From: Nocardioides yefusunii
Lineage (GTDB): Bacteria > Actinomycetota > Actinomycetes > Propionibacteriales > Nocardioidaceae
Length of the DNA: 64,000 nucleotides
Assembly (NCBI RefSeq): GCF_004014875.1
Contig: NZ_CP034929.1
Location: forward strand, 1,426,001-1,490,000
Direction of reading: 5' to 3'
Part shown: in pieces, positions 55,058 to 64,000 of the stretch
Layout: every line of letters begins with the position of its first letter
Numbering within the stretch: the first letter of the stretch is position 1
Notes under the pieces: model-generated
What the model was told of the DNA's origin: nothing
Seen by the model: the letters and a program-made list of their open reading frames with translations, nothing else
The model's database searches: none
Made by a program: the position numbers and the translations under genes

Positions 55058-57763
55058 ATGGCGACCCGTACGTCTTCCCCACCGGGTTCGCGCTCCGGAA
55101 GCGGCTCCAAGAAGCCTGCTTCCACTGCGCGATCCAAGACTGCTTCATCCTCTGCGACCACCAAGCGCCCTGCTGCGAAGTCGGCGGGCGCTTCTGCGCG
55201 TCCCGCCCCGCGTGCCGTGCGCACCGGACCCGGTCCGGTCCAGCGCATGTTCGTGGCCCTGGGACGTGCGCTCGCAGCGGTCTGGCTCGGGATCGCCCAC
55301 GGCATCGGTGCGGTGGCCCGCTCGATCGGTCACGGTGCCCGCGACATCGACCCCGAGGTCCGTCGTGACGGCATCGGCCTGTTCCTGCTCGCCTTGGGGT
55401 TCCTGGTGGCGGGCGCCGTCTGGTTCCCCGTCGACGGGGGAGTCCTCGGCTTCGTCCGCGACGGCGTGGCCGGCACGGTCGGCAAGGTCGCCTGGCTGGT
55501 CCCGATCTGGTTCGCCCTGCTGGGCTGGCGCACCCTGCGCGACCCGGACCACCAGGCGCCTGCCGGACGCAGTGCCATCGGGTGGGGAGCGATCGCCTTC
55601 GGCGTGCTCGGCCTGATCCACATGGCCAACGGCAACCCGCGCCCTGAGATGGGTGACGCCGCCTCGCTGGAGAGCGCCGGTGGCGTGGTCGGCTACGTGG
55701 TCTGCGACCTCCTCCTCGACCTGCTGCGTTCGTCCTTCGTGGTCGCTCCGCTGCTGGTCCTGGTGGTCGTCTTCGGCACCCTCGTGGTGACTGCCACCCC
55801 GATCTACCAGGTGCCCACGCGTCTGGCCGACGCCCGCGACCGACTCTTCGGCCGTGAGTACGACGAGGACGGTCAGCCGCTCGTCCGCGGTCGTCGTGCG
55901 TTCGACCCCGACGACATCGACGAGGACATGGGCGACCCCGCCTACGACACCCCGGTCGTCGACGAACCCGCCCCGCGCAAGCGCAGCCGCTCGAAGCCGG
56001 ACCCGATCGACGTCGCGATCGCCGAGGACGCCGAGGACCCGTTCGGTGCCACCGGCGAACTCGAGGCCGTCGACCCGTTCGAGGACGCCGGCGTCGACAT
56101 CTTCGACCCCTACGTCGAGGACGAGGAGCGTGCCTCCCTCACCGGAACCACCACTGCCGGTGTCGCCGTCCCGGCCGCCCCGACCGTGGCGTCCCCGCTG
56201 CCTGCGTCGTTCGTGCCGCCCGAGGAGACCGCTCCCGAGCCGCCGCCGCACACCCCGATCCCGCCCCGCGTGGAGCAGTTGGCGCTCTCGGGCGACATCG
56301 CCTACACCCTGCCCAGCAGCGACCTGCTCAAGTTCGGCACGGTCGCCAAGGCCCGCACCAAGGCCTCCGACGACGTCGTGGGACGCCTGACCCAGGTGAT
56401 GGACGAGTTCGGCATCGACGCCCAGGTCACCGGCTACACCCGTGGCCCGACCGTCACGCGCTACGAGGTCGAGGTCGGCCCCGCGGTCAAGGTCGAGAAG
56501 GTCACCGCGCTCAGCAAGAACATCGCCTACGCCGTCGCGTCGGCCGACGTTCGCATCCTCAGTCCGATCCCCGGCAAGTCCGCGATCGGCATCGAGATCC
56601 CCAACACCGACAAGGAGATCGTCACCCTGGGTGACGTGCTCCGCTCGGAGACGGCACGAAACAACCACCACCCGATGATCGCCGGACTCGGCAAGGACGT
56701 CGAGGGTGGCTTCGTGATCACCAACCTGGCGAAGATGCCGCACCTGCTGGTGGCCGGTGCCACCGGTTCGGGAAAGTCGTCGTTCATCAACTCGATGATC
56801 ACCTCGATCATGATGCGTTCCACCCCGGACGAGGTCCGGATGATCATGGTCGACCCCAAGCGCGTCGAGCTGAACGCCTACGAGGGCATCCCGCACCTCA
56901 TCACCCCGATCATCACCAACCCCAAGAAGGCCGCCGAGGCGCTGCAGTGGGTCGTGCGCGAGATGGACATGCGCTACGACGACCTCGCCAACTTCGGCTT
57001 CCGTCATGTCGACGACTTCAACAAGGCCGTGCGTGCGGGCAAGGTCGAGGTTCCCCCGGGCTCCGAGCGTGAGCTCTCCGCCTACCCGTACCTGCTGGTG
57101 ATCGTCGACGAGCTCGCCGACCTGATGATGGTCGCGCCCCGCGACGTCGAGGACGCGATCGTCCGCATCACCCAGCTGGCCCGTGCCGCCGGTATCCACC
57201 TGGTGCTCGCCACCCAGCGCCCGTCGGTCGACGTCGTGACCGGTCTGATCAAGGCCAACGTCCCGTCCCGTCTGGCGTTCGCGACCTCCAGCCTCGGTGA
57301 CTCCCGCGTCATCCTCGACCAGCCGGGAGCGGAGAAGCTCGTCGGCCAGGGTGACGGTCTGTTCCTGCCGATGGGCTCCTCGAAGCCGATCCGTATCCAG
57401 GGTGCCTGGGTCTCGGAGGCCGAGATCCACCAGGTCGTCGCGGCCTGCAAGGGACAGCTGGAGCCCACCTACGTCGAGGACGTCACCGTCTCGGCCACGG
57501 CGAAGAAGGACCTCGACGACGACATCGGTGACGACCTCGACCTGGTCATCCAGGCGATCGAACTGGTCGTCTCCACCCAGTTCGGCTCGACCTCGATGCT
57601 GCAGCGCAAGCTGCGCGTCGGGTTCGCCAAGGCCGGACGACTCATGGACATCATGGAGAGCCGCGGCGTCGTGGGACCGAGTGAGGGTTCCAAGGCGCGT
57701 GACGTGCTCGTGAAGCCCGACGAACTCGACGGCATCATCGCCGTCCTGGAGGGAGAGCGATGA
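55058..57763 (+). CDS. ftsK: DNA translocase FtsK/SpoIIIE
   Basis: A 901-residue chromosome-segregation motor. The Ser/Lys/Ala-rich N-terminal arm is followed by four membrane helices (about residues 60-250), an acidic linker (residues ~265-400), then the RecA-like motor with Walker [10 protein letters not shown] (about residue 567) and Walker [13 protein letters not shown]. The C-terminal gamma winged helix ([20 protein letters not shown]) recognises oriented polar sequences in relatives. ATG 55058 is six bases after TACTGT. Its stop overlaps the next ATG. Confidence 0.97.
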   Translation: MATRTSSPPGSRSGSGSKKPASTARSKTASSSATTKRPAAKSAGASARPAPRAVRTGPGPVQRMFVALGRALAAVWLGIAHGIGAVARSIGHGARDIDPEVRRDGIGLFLLALGFLVAGAVWFPVDGGVLGFVRDGVAGTVGKVAWLVPIWFALLGWRTLRDPDHQAPAGRSAIGWGAIAFGVLGLIHMANGNPRPEMGDAASLESAGGVVGYVVCDLLLDLLRSSFVVAPLLVLVVVFGTLVVTATPIYQVPTRLADARDRLFGREYDEDGQPLVRGRRAFDPDDIDEDMGDPAYDTPVVDEPAPRKRSRSKPDPIDVAIAEDAEDPFGATGELEAVDPFEDAGVDIFDPYVEDEERASLTGTTTAGVAVPAAPTVASPLPASFVPPEETAPEPPPHTPIPPRVEQLALSGDIAYTLPSSDLLKFGTVAKARTKASDDVVGRLTQVMDEFGIDAQVTGYTRGPTVTRYEVEVGPAVKVEKVTALSKNIAYAVASADVRILSPIPGKSAIGIEIPNTDKEIVTLGDVLRSETARNNHHPMIAGLGKDVEGGFVITNLAKMPHLLVAGATGSGKSSFINSMITSIMMRSTPDEVRMIMVDPKRVELNAYEGIPHLITPIITNPKKAAEALQWVVREMDMRYDDLANFGFRHVDDFNKAVRAGKVEVPPGSERELSAYPYLLVIVDELADLMMVAPRDVEDAIVRITQLARAAGIHLVLATQRPSVDVVTGLIKANVPSRLAFATSSLGDSRVILDQPGAEKLVGQGDGLFLPMGSSKPIRIQGAWVSEAEIHQVVAACKGQLEPTYVEDVTVSATAKKDLDDDIGDDLDLVIQAIELVVSTQFGSTSMLQRKLRVGFAKAGRLMDIMESRGVVGPSEGSKARDVLVKPDELDGIIAVLEGER

Positions 57764-59625
57764 GCACTGCCGAGGACTTCGTCCCCCACCCGGATCCGAC
57801 GCAGCCCGAACCGATCCACCCCGACGTCGCTCCGACAGCAGCGACCGACGCCGACCTCCTCACGGAGGCCCGTCCCGACGTGGTCGAGGTCCGCCGCAAC
57901 GGTGGCGTCTCGGGAGCGATCGGTGCTGCGTCGTCGGCGGTCGCGATCGCGTGGTTCGGCCGTGCGATCGCCACCGCCTCCGTCCTCGACTGGGTCCTGG
58001 TGCTCATCACCGGGGCGCTGGGAGTCGTCTGGCTCGCTGCGTTCCTCGACGCCCGCACCCCGCTCTTCGTGGCCGACACCCAGGGCGTGCGGCTGCGCCT
58101 GGGCCGCAACTGGATCGGTCTGCCGTGGTCCGCCGTCGCGGCGGTCGAGCACACCGAACGACGCGGTTTCTTCAGCGACGGCCGGCTCGAGGTCGTGGCG
58201 CACAACCCTGAGCGGCTGCTCGCCGGGCTCGACCCCGCGGCAGCGCGACAGGCCCGCCTTGCCACCCGGTTGCACGGCGGCCCGCTCGCGATGCCGCTGG
58301 GGCTGGGCACCAAGGTCGTCCACAGCGACGAGGTCAGGGTCGGTGCCGACCTGGCCGAACTGGCCGCGGCGGAGACGTCCGTCGTCGTCCGTCCCCAGGT
58401 CGTCAGCGTGGCCGAGGCCCCGGGCGCGGCGGGTGTCGCGGACGCAACGGCCGACGTCACCGCACTCGACCCCGTTCTCGATGCTGCCCCCGCGGGTGAT
58501 CGTGTCACCGCGCCGGCCAAGGTCACGTGGGGCGAGCACTTCAAGGGCTTCCTCGACCGTGCCGCCCAGGCCCGGGAGCTCCGTTCCGCCGAGCGTGCCG
58601 AACGTGCCGCCGAACGCGCTCGTCTCGCCGAGGAGCAGCGGATCGCCGCCGAGGAGGCCGCCGAAGAAGCAGCCGAGCTGGAGCGGATGCGGGCCGAGCG
58701 CCTGGCCGAGGAGGCCGCCATCGAGGCGGCCCGTCAGCCCAGCCCGACCCCGGCACCGGTCCGCGAGGTCCCCGAGGCCGCCCGCGCCGACGTCTTGCGT
58801 GAGGGCGGCGTGACGCCGAGCGTGCAGGCCACCGATGAGCGGATGCTCGATCTCGCGCCCGCGGAGCCGCTCGGCGTGCAGCCCGTCGTCATCGACGACT
58901 TCGCCGTGGAACCTGCCCGCGACCCCGTCATCGGTGCCGAACTCGTCGCGGCCCGCACCCGTCTGGGCATGAGCGTCGACCAGCTGGCCGAGCGCACCCG
59001 GATCCGTCCGCACGTGATCGAGGCGATCGAGGTCGACGACTTCGCGCCCTGCGGCGGCGACTTCTACGCCCGGGGCCACCTGCAGACCCTCGCCAAGGTC
59101 CTCGGTGCTGACGGTGCAGCCCTGCTGCGCACCTACGACGAACGGTACGGCCACGCTCCGGTCGCAGCTCGCAAGGTCTTCGAGGCCGAACTGGCCAAGG
59201 GGTCGCACGGTGCGATCCGTGGCGCTCGTGGAGGCCCCAACTGGTCCCTGTTGCTCGCCGGCGTCATGGGCCTGGTCCTGGTGTGGTCCGTCGTCCAGGT
59301 CGTCACCGACTCCCCGGCCGAGGTGCCCGACACCCCGGTGCTCAACGGCTCCGGTGGCGTCAGCGGTGGCGTCGGGGAGCCCGAGCCCGTCACCGTCGTG
59401 GTGACCGCGCCCGAGTCCGGCGCCGAGATCGTCGTCCGTGACGGCGTCGGCACGGTCGTGCACAGCGGGTCGCTCGCGATCGGTGAGAAGATCGAGGTCA
59501 AGGCCAAGTCGCCCGTCCGTGTGCAGAGCACCGACGGTTCGGTGACGGTGAGCGTCGACGGCAAGGAACGCGGCGCGGTCGGCCAGCCCGGCGACCCCGC
59601 CCAGGGAACCTACGCTGGGAACTGA
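57760..59625 (+). CDS. RodZ-like membrane HTH protein with N-terminal PH-like membrane domain
   Basis: A 621-residue protein overlapping ftsK by 4 bases. Residues ~50-95 contain two membrane helices followed by a bacterial PH-like strand pattern ([38 protein letters not shown]). Residues ~265-330 are a highly charged Glu/Arg/Ala coiled coil. Residues ~390-450 hold a RodZ-type HTH ([39 protein letters not shown]). A single membrane helix follows (about 490-510), then a DUF4115 beta domain. RodZ links MreB to wall synthesis in rods. The fusion to the N-terminal part is characteristic of this lineage. Confidence 0.85.
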   Translation: MSTAEDFVPHPDPTQPEPIHPDVAPTAATDADLLTEARPDVVEVRRNGGVSGAIGAASSAVAIAWFGRAIATASVLDWVLVLITGALGVVWLAAFLDARTPLFVADTQGVRLRLGRNWIGLPWSAVAAVEHTERRGFFSDGRLEVVAHNPERLLAGLDPAAARQARLATRLHGGPLAMPLGLGTKVVHSDEVRVGADLAELAAAETSVVVRPQVVSVAEAPGAAGVADATADVTALDPVLDAAPAGDRVTAPAKVTWGEHFKGFLDRAAQARELRSAERAERAAERARLAEEQRIAAEEAAEEAAELERMRAERLAEEAAIEAARQPSPTPAPVREVPEAARADVLREGGVTPSVQATDERMLDLAPAEPLGVQPVVIDDFAVEPARDPVIGAELVAARTRLGMSVDQLAERTRIRPHVIEAIEVDDFAPCGGDFYARGHLQTLAKVLGADGAALLRTYDERYGHAPVAARKVFEAELAKGSHGAIRGARGGPNWSLLLAGVMGLVLVWSVVQVVTDSPAEVPDTPVLNGSGGVSGGVGEPEPVTVVVTAPESGAEIVVRDGVGTVVHSGSLAIGEKIEVKAKSPVRVQSTDGSVTVSVDGKERGAVGQPGDPAQGTYAGN

Positions 59626-59754
59626 CTCCCACACCCCCTCCGAGTGGCTCCCACGACGAGCCCCATGTGCCCGCCCGGGCCGTGACCCACCGCACGCACT
59701 CCCTCCGGAGCGTGATGCGGAGGTTCGCAGCCGGGGCGGGCATACTCGTTCCTG

Positions 59755-61242
59755 ATGACCATTGAGACTTCCCCCGACCAGAAGACGCTGCTGAGCGTCG
59801 CCGTCGTGACCCTCGGCTGTGCCCGCAACGAGGTCGACTCCGAAGAACTCGCAGGGCGCCTCGAGGCCGACGGTTTCCGCCTGGTCGAGGACCCCGAGGA
59901 CGCCGACACCGTCGTCGTCAACACGTGTGGCTTCGTCGAGTCCGCCAAGAAGGACTCCGTCGACACGCTGCTGCAGGCCTCCGACCTGAAGGAGACCGGC
60001 AAGACCCAGGCCGTCGTCGCCGTCGGTTGCATGGCCGAGCGCTACGGCAAGGAACTGCAGGACTCGCTGCCCGAGGCGGACGCGGTCCTCGGCTTCGACG
60101 ACTACCCCGACATCGCCGACCGCCTGCGTCGCATCGTCGCCGGTGAGAAGCACCAGCCGCACGTGCCGGCCGACCGCCGCCGCCTGCTGCCGATCTCCCC
60201 GACCTCGCGCGACGCCAGCACCATCTCGGTGCCCGGGCACGCCCAGGAGTCCGAGCCGGTCATCTCCGCCCCCGACCTCGCCGAGGGCGAGACCCCGGCC
60301 AGCGGTCCCCGCGCCATGCGTCGTCGACTCGACGGCGGCCCGATGGCTCCGCTCAAGCTGGCCTCGGGCTGCGACCGTCGTTGTTCGTTCTGCGCGATCC
60401 CCAGCTTCCGCGGCTCGTTCGTCAGCCGTCGCCCCTCCGACGTGATCCACGAGGCCCAGTGGCTGGCCTCGCAGGGTGTCAAGGAGCTGTTCCTCGTCTC
60501 GGAGAACTCCACCTCCTACGGCAAGGACCTCGGCGACCTGCGTCTCCTCGAGACGCTGCTGCCCGAGCTCACCGCGATCGAGGGCATCGAGTGGGTGCGT
60601 GTCTCCTACATGCAGCCCGCCGAGACCCGCGAGTCGCTGATCAAGGCCGTGGCCAACACCCCCGGTGTGGTCCCGTACTTCGACCTCTCCTTCCAGCACG
60701 CCAGCGCCTCGGTGCTGCGTCGCATGCGTCGCTTCGGCGACCCGCAGTCCTTCCTGAACCTGCTGGAGCAGGTCCGGGCCGCGGCTCCCACCGCTGGCAT
60801 CCGCTCCAACGTCATCGTCGGCTTCCCCGGCGAGACCGAGGAGGACTTCCAGGCTCTGTGCGACTTCCTCGAGGAGGCCCGCCTCGACGTCACCGGTGTC
60901 TTCGGCTACTCCGACGAGGACGGCACCGAGGCTGCGACTTACGAGGCCAAGCTCGACCAGGACGAGATCGACGCCCGCGTCGCCCACCTCAGCGCACTCG
61001 TGGAGGAACTCACCTCCCAGCGTGCCGAGGAGCGCATCGGTGAGCGCGTCCAGGTGCTCGTCGAGCGTGTCGAGGACGGCGTCGTCGAGGGGCGCGCTTC
61101 GTTCCAGGGGCCCGAGGTCGACGGCACCACCGAACTGGTCGGCGCACCTGAGGATGCGAAGATCGGCGACATGTTCTGGGCCGAGGTGATCGACTCCGCC
61201 GGTGTCGACCTCGTGGCCCAGGTCGAGGAGAGCCACCCGTGA
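59755..61242 (+). CDS. rimO: Ribosomal protein S12 methylthiotransferase
   Basis: A 495-residue radical-SAM methylthiotransferase that modifies an aspartate of ribosomal protein S12. The N-terminal UPF0004 domain has [12 protein letters not shown] and [17 protein letters not shown] with its three cluster Cys; the radical-SAM motif is CDRRCSFC at about residues 205-212. [20 protein letters not shown] and [20 protein letters not shown] follow, and a C-terminal TRAM domain. ATG 59755 has CATACT eight bases upstream. Its stop overlaps the pgsA GTG. Confidence 0.96.
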   Translation: MTIETSPDQKTLLSVAVVTLGCARNEVDSEELAGRLEADGFRLVEDPEDADTVVVNTCGFVESAKKDSVDTLLQASDLKETGKTQAVVAVGCMAERYGKELQDSLPEADAVLGFDDYPDIADRLRRIVAGEKHQPHVPADRRRLLPISPTSRDASTISVPGHAQESEPVISAPDLAEGETPASGPRAMRRRLDGGPMAPLKLASGCDRRCSFCAIPSFRGSFVSRRPSDVIHEAQWLASQGVKELFLVSENSTSYGKDLGDLRLLETLLPELTAIEGIEWVRVSYMQPAETRESLIKAVANTPGVVPYFDLSFQHASASVLRRMRRFGDPQSFLNLLEQVRAAAPTAGIRSNVIVGFPGETEEDFQALCDFLEEARLDVTGVFGYSDEDGTEAATYEAKLDQDEIDARVAHLSALVEELTSQRAEERIGERVQVLVERVEDGVVEGRASFQGPEVDGTTELVGAPEDAKIGDMFWAEVIDSAGVDLVAQVEESHP

Positions 61243-61859
61243 GCGAGACCGTTGCCAAGCCCAGCAACTGGAACGTGCCGAACGCACTGACCACGCTGCG
61301 GATCCTCCTGGTGCCCGTCTTCGGTTGGGCACTGCTCCAGGACGGTGGCGACTCCACCCTGTGGCGCTGGATCGCCTTCGCGATCTTCGCCGTCGCCATG
61401 ATCACCGACAAGATCGACGGTGACCTGGCGCGCAAGTACAACTTGGTCACCGACTTCGGCAAGATCGCCGACCCGATCGCCGACAAGGCGATCACGGGCA
61501 TGGCGTTCATCGCTCTGTCGATCACCGGCGACATCTGGTGGTGGGTCACGATCGTGGTGCTGCTGCGTGAGTGGAGCGTGACGCTGCTGCGTCTCTCGAT
61601 CCTCAAGAAGGTCGTCATGCCGGCTGCCCAGTCGGGCAAGGTCAAGACGGCCCTGCAGGCAGTTGCGCTCGGCCTCCTCGTGTGGCCGTTGCCCCACGGC
61701 GACGCCCACGGCGGCAACTTCGACGGGTTCGGTGTCGTCGGTGAAGGCATCTTCTACGTCGGTCAGGCCGCGCTCGCCGCCGCTGTGGTGATGACGCTGT
61801 GGTCCGGCTTCGAGTTCTACCGCGAGGTCTGGCGTCAGCGGAAGCAGCTCCAGGGCTGA
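61239..61859 (+). CDS. pgsA: CDP-diacylglycerol-glycerol-3-phosphate 3-phosphatidyltransferase
   Basis: A 206-residue membrane enzyme that makes phosphatidylglycerol phosphate. The CDP-alcohol phosphotransferase signature D-x2-DG-x2-AR-x8-G-x3-D-x3-D is seen in [18 protein letters not shown] and [13 protein letters not shown]. About five membrane helices. GTG 61239 overlaps the rimO stop. Followed by a terminator, so rimO-pgsA probably form one unit. Confidence 0.95.
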   Translation: MSETVAKPSNWNVPNALTTLRILLVPVFGWALLQDGGDSTLWRWIAFAIFAVAMITDKIDGDLARKYNLVTDFGKIADPIADKAITGMAFIALSITGDIWWWVTIVVLLREWSVTLLRLSILKKVVMPAAQSGKVKTALQAVALGLLVWPLPHGDAHGGNFDGFGVVGEGIFYVGQAALAAAVVMTLWSGFEFYREVWRQRKQLQG

Positions 61860-61879
61860 TCCCACGCCACCTGCCTTCT

Positions 61880-61916
61880 CGACACCCCGCTCCCGGTTCG
61901 CCGGAGCGGGGTGTCG
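61880..61916 (+). terminator. Terminator after pgsA
   Basis: Stem 61880-61896 with 61901-61916 (one bulged C), loop TTCG. Confidence 0.85.
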
Positions 61917-61994
61917 TGCGTCCCGGCCTCGCGTGAGGCCCGGGACTGGTGACCGCTCTGGTCACCGGGCACGACGACGTTTAGTGTCGATGTC

Positions 61995-62483
61995 ATGCAT
62001 CACGGCGCGTGCGACCTCGTTCATTCCCTCGCAGCGCGTCGGGCGACGCTCGCGACGGCCGAGTCCTTGACCGGCGGACAGCTCGCTGCTGCGATCACCG
62101 CGATTCCGGGGGCGTCGCAGTCCTACCGGGGCGGGGTGGTCTCCTACGCCACCGACGTGAAGACAGACGTGCTCGGGGTGGACGCCCTGGTGGTGTCGCG
62201 CCACGGTGTCGTCTCCGCCGAGTGCGCGGTGCAGATGGCCGAGCGGGTCAGGGAACTGGTGGGCAGCGACTGGGCCCTCTCCACCACCGGAGTGGCCGGT
62301 CCTGACCGCCAGGAGGGCAAGGCGGTGGGCACCGTGCACGTGGGTCTCGCCGGACCTGAGGGCTCACGCAGTTTCCTGCTGAACCTGCACGGCGACCGTC
62401 ACGCCATTCAGCACGCCGTGGTGGAGCAGGCGCTCGAGTTCCTGGGCAGCGTCCTGCGTGGGGAAGAACCAGCCGTCGGGTAG
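61995..62483 (+). CDS. pncC: CinA-family nicotinamide-nucleotide amidohydrolase
   Basis: A 162-residue stand-alone CinA C-terminal domain that deamidates NMN to nicotinate mononucleotide. Motifs: LATAESLTGGQLAAAITAIP, YRGGVVSYATDVKTDVLGV, VSAECAVQMAERVREL, ALSTTGVAGPDRQEGKAVGT and GDRHAIQHAVVEQALEFL. ATG 61995 is seven bases after TAGTGT. It precedes clgR with a 41-bp gap, an order seen in many actinobacteria. Confidence 0.95.
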   Translation: MHHGACDLVHSLAARRATLATAESLTGGQLAAAITAIPGASQSYRGGVVSYATDVKTDVLGVDALVVSRHGVVSAECAVQMAERVRELVGSDWALSTTGVAGPDRQEGKAVGTVHVGLAGPEGSRSFLLNLHGDRHAIQHAVVEQALEFLGSVLRGEEPAVG

Positions 62484-62524
62484 CGTTGACCCCACGAGAA
62501 CATTGACGACCCGCAGGAGGACGC

Positions 62525-62839
62525 ATGGTGCTGTTCCGTCGCACGCTCGGCGAGGTGCTGCGTTCTGCGCGCATGCAGCGAGGCCTGACCCTGCGCGAGG
62601 TCTCCGCTGAGGCCCGTGTCAGCCTGGGCTACATCTCCGAGATCGAGCGCGGACAGAAGGAAGCCTCCTCGGAGCTCCTTGCCTCGCTGTGCCAGGCCCT
62701 AGACCTGCCGCTCTCGGTGGTCCTGCGTGAGGCCAGCGCTGCGGTCGCTCGCGAGGAGGCGCTCGCCGGTCTGGTCACCATCGAGCGTCCGGTCGCCCTG
62801 GAGCGCCCCGCCCGCGCGGTCGTCGCCTCGGCTGCCTGA
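62525..62839 (+). CDS. clgR: ClgR, XRE-family activator of Clp protease genes
   Basis: A 104-residue HTH regulator. [40 protein letters not shown] and [20 protein letters not shown] form the XRE helix-turn-helix, nearly identical across actinobacteria. It activates clpP, clpC and lon-type genes on protein damage. The protein ends in VVASAA; an exposed Ala-Ala C-terminus is the Clp degradation tag of Streptomyces ClgR, so self-limiting turnover is likely. ATG 62525 with AGGAGG just upstream. Confidence 0.93.
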   Translation: MVLFRRTLGEVLRSARMQRGLTLREVSAEARVSLGYISEIERGQKEASSELLASLCQALDLPLSVVLREASAAVAREEALAGLVTIERPVALERPARAVVASAA

Positions 62840-62842
62840 GGA

Positions 62843-63673
62843 TCAGGCCGCGGGCTGGCACCGCGGGCACCAGTACGTCGTGCGTTCCTGCCCGACGTAG
62901 CCAATCTTCGCCACCCGCACACGGGTGCCGCAGCGTCGGCACGCCTTCTGGCGGTAGACCCAGGTGTTGCGTCCCGCGGACAGCACGCCGGTCGTGGACT
63001 GGACTGCGCGCGTCACGTTCTGTTCCAGCAGCAGTCGCGCGCGGGTGACCACCCGCGCAAGGTTCGCCACGGCGTTGAGCGGCGTGTACGGGTTCACGCC
63101 GGTGAGGAACGCCAGCTCGCAGGTGTACATGTTGCCGAGCCCAGCCATGAGCCGTTGGTTCTGGGCCACCTGCACAAAGGGCAGCGACCCCTCCGATCGC
63201 AACCGTCGCATCGCTTCGTCGGCGTCGAAGTCGGGGTGGAGCAGGTCAGGCCCCAGGGGCGCTCGGAGTTCGGCGACACCGTGCTGGTCGAGCAGGGCCA
63301 CGATCCCGAGCGAGAACCCCACCGCCTGACGGTCCTCGCTCTCCAACACCACCCGCGCGGTGAACTCCGGGCGCTTCCAGCCGCTGCCGGTGCGCTGGGT
63401 CAGCCACGTCCCCTCCATCTTGAGGTGGGTGTGGAGGGTGAGGGCGTCGGAGGGCACCGGGTCGAGCCATGCCGGACCGGTGTCGTCGGACCCAGGCGGG
63501 ACGAGGTCGGTGAGCAGGTGCTTGCCGTGGGTGCGGGTCCCGCGCAGGGTCCAGCCGGTCAGGTCGGTGGTCGCGATCGCAGGGACCCGGAAGTCGGTGC
63601 GCGAGAGAACCCGGCCGGCCAGCGCGGCGTCGATGCGCCGCGCGGCCCGGAACACGGTGTCACCCTCGGGCAC
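62843..63673 (-). CDS. nei: Fpg/Nei-family DNA glycosylase (Nei2-like)
   Basis: A 276-residue bifunctional glycosylase/AP lyase. PEGDTVFRAARRIDAALAGR begins with the catalytic Pro/Glu after start removal; the H2TH region includes NQRLMAGLGNMYTCELAFLT; the zinc finger is CRRCGTRVRVAKIG ... TYWCPRCQ at the C-terminus. It removes oxidised bases. The GTG start at 63673 overlaps the lhr stop by 14 bases; the pair is co-directional, as in mycobacteria and relatives. Confidence 0.95.
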   Translation of the reverse strand: MPEGDTVFRAARRIDAALAGRVLSRTDFRVPAIATTDLTGWTLRGTRTHGKHLLTDLVPPGSDDTGPAWLDPVPSDALTLHTHLKMEGTWLTQRTGSGWKRPEFTARVVLESEDRQAVGFSLGIVALLDQHGVAELRAPLGPDLLHPDFDADEAMRRLRSEGSLPFVQVAQNQRLMAGLGNMYTCELAFLTGVNPYTPLNAVANLARVVTRARLLLEQNVTRAVQSTTGVLSAGRNTWVYRQKACRRCGTRVRVAKIGYVGQERTTYWCPRCQPAA

Positions 63674-64000
63674 GGATCTTCAGCCCCTTGGTGGTCACCA
63701 CGAACCCGGCCTCGGCCAACGCCGTACGCAGCGGAGTCTCGCCCGAGCCCAGCACCGGCTGACCGTCGATCCGTTCGACGCTGAGGGAGTCCCACGCGCC
63801 GCGCGTCACGGTCTCGGCCAGCGACACCGCCACCGCCCGGTTGACGCTGGCGGACGCGTCGAAGGTGAGCAACGACTTCCCGCCCCGCTCGACGTAGGCC
63901 GCGAGTTCGCCGTCGACGATCACCACGACCGCGCCGGCCTTGCGTCCCGGACGGTGGCCCTCGCCCGGAGGCCAGGGAAGGGCCGCACCGTAGGGATTGG
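63660..64000 (-). CDS. lhr: C-terminal end of the Lhr ATP-dependent helicase (partial)
   Basis: The frame is open to the window edge, giving the last ~112 residues. NPYGAALPWPPGEGHRPGRK, AGAVVVIVDGELAAYVERGG and LLTFDASASVNRAVAVSLAE are the C-terminal module of the long helicase-related protein Lhr, a DNA-repair helicase whose ~1,500-residue body lies outside the window. It overlaps nei, and both are probably expressed together for base-damage repair. Confidence 0.9.
   Translation of the reverse strand, partial: NPYGAALPWPPGEGHRPGRKAGAVVVIVDGELAAYVERGGKSLLTFDASASVNRAVAVSLAETVTRGAWDSLSVERIDGQPVLGSGETPLRTALAEAGFVVTTKGLKIRARG

Noticed and set aside
57469..61332. A 1287-codon minus-strand frame opposite ftsK end, rodZ-like gene and rimO
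   Set aside because: All three plus-strand genes have clear domains; the antisense frame has none.

Overview
The window is high-GC DNA with GTG/ATG starts, short intergenic gaps and several -10-like hexamers 6-7 bases before a start codon (leaderless-type promoters). Gene families typical of Actinobacteria are present: BlaI/M56, cydA-cydB-cydDC with a fused CydDC, ClgR, FtsK with a RodZ-like partner, RNase J, GAF-ANTAR, DUF4191 and DUF3253. Gene content and order (dapA-rnj; ftsK-rodZ-like-rimO-pgsA-pncC-clgR; sucB-TIGR01777-lipB-lipA-DUF4191) suggest a Nocardioides-like member of the Nocardioidaceae. The genus is an inference. I see no tRNA, rRNA, CRISPR array, prophage or IS element.

Layout. 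1-3.1 kb: the tail of a BREX PglX-like adenine methyltransferase, a GT2 glycosyltransferase with a small membrane protein, and a cytoplasmic asparaginase. 3.1-12 kb: a stress-type island with an intact HPII-like catalase, a SigB/SigF-family sigma factor, a GAF-ANTAR protein and a small SFPASDPP protein, interspersed with decayed genes. The decayed genes are a shredded F420-dependent luciferase-like oxidoreductase, an iron-containing redox enzyme fused by deletion to a CDGSH gene, and three broken glycosyltransferases. Four start-proximal sites in this island fit the sigma-B promoter form GNNT-N15/16-GGGTAC. 12-18.3 kb: trpF, DUF3253, a cold-shock gene, prfC, a ribA-ribD-marR operon with an inverted repeat over its ribosome binding site, and arfB.

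18.4-24.7 kb and 40.5-43.6 kb hold nitrogen genes: glutamine synthetase III, glutaminase with a STAS domain, and two tandem exported asparaginases. Both glutamine synthetase III and the asparaginase pair have GlnR-box-like arrays upstream. 24.8-31.3 kb is a lipoate block (lipA, lipB) next to sucB, an E2 protein with three lipoyl domains, two of them nearly identical at DNA level. 31.8-40.4 kb is housekeeping: pepA, gcvT, GNAT, PhzF, thyA-folA-GntR, Nudix, selO.

43.7-64 kb: an intact F420-type LLM oxidoreductase, dapA-rnj, the cytochrome bd operon cydA-cydB-cydDC, and divergently a blaI-M56 pair. Their shared promoter region has four GTAGTAC copies at exact 15-bp spacing, so BlaI-type control of the terminal oxidase is a testable idea. 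After that come ftsK, a RodZ-like protein, rimO, pgsA, pncC, clgR, nei2 and the end of lhr, which runs off the window.

The most distinctive observations are the 15-bp operator array between cydA and blaI, the sigma-B-type promoter set around partly decayed stress genes, the deletion-made chimeric genes, and the duplicated lipoyl module in sucB. All calls come from reading the sequence and from knowledge of protein families. No database search was run.
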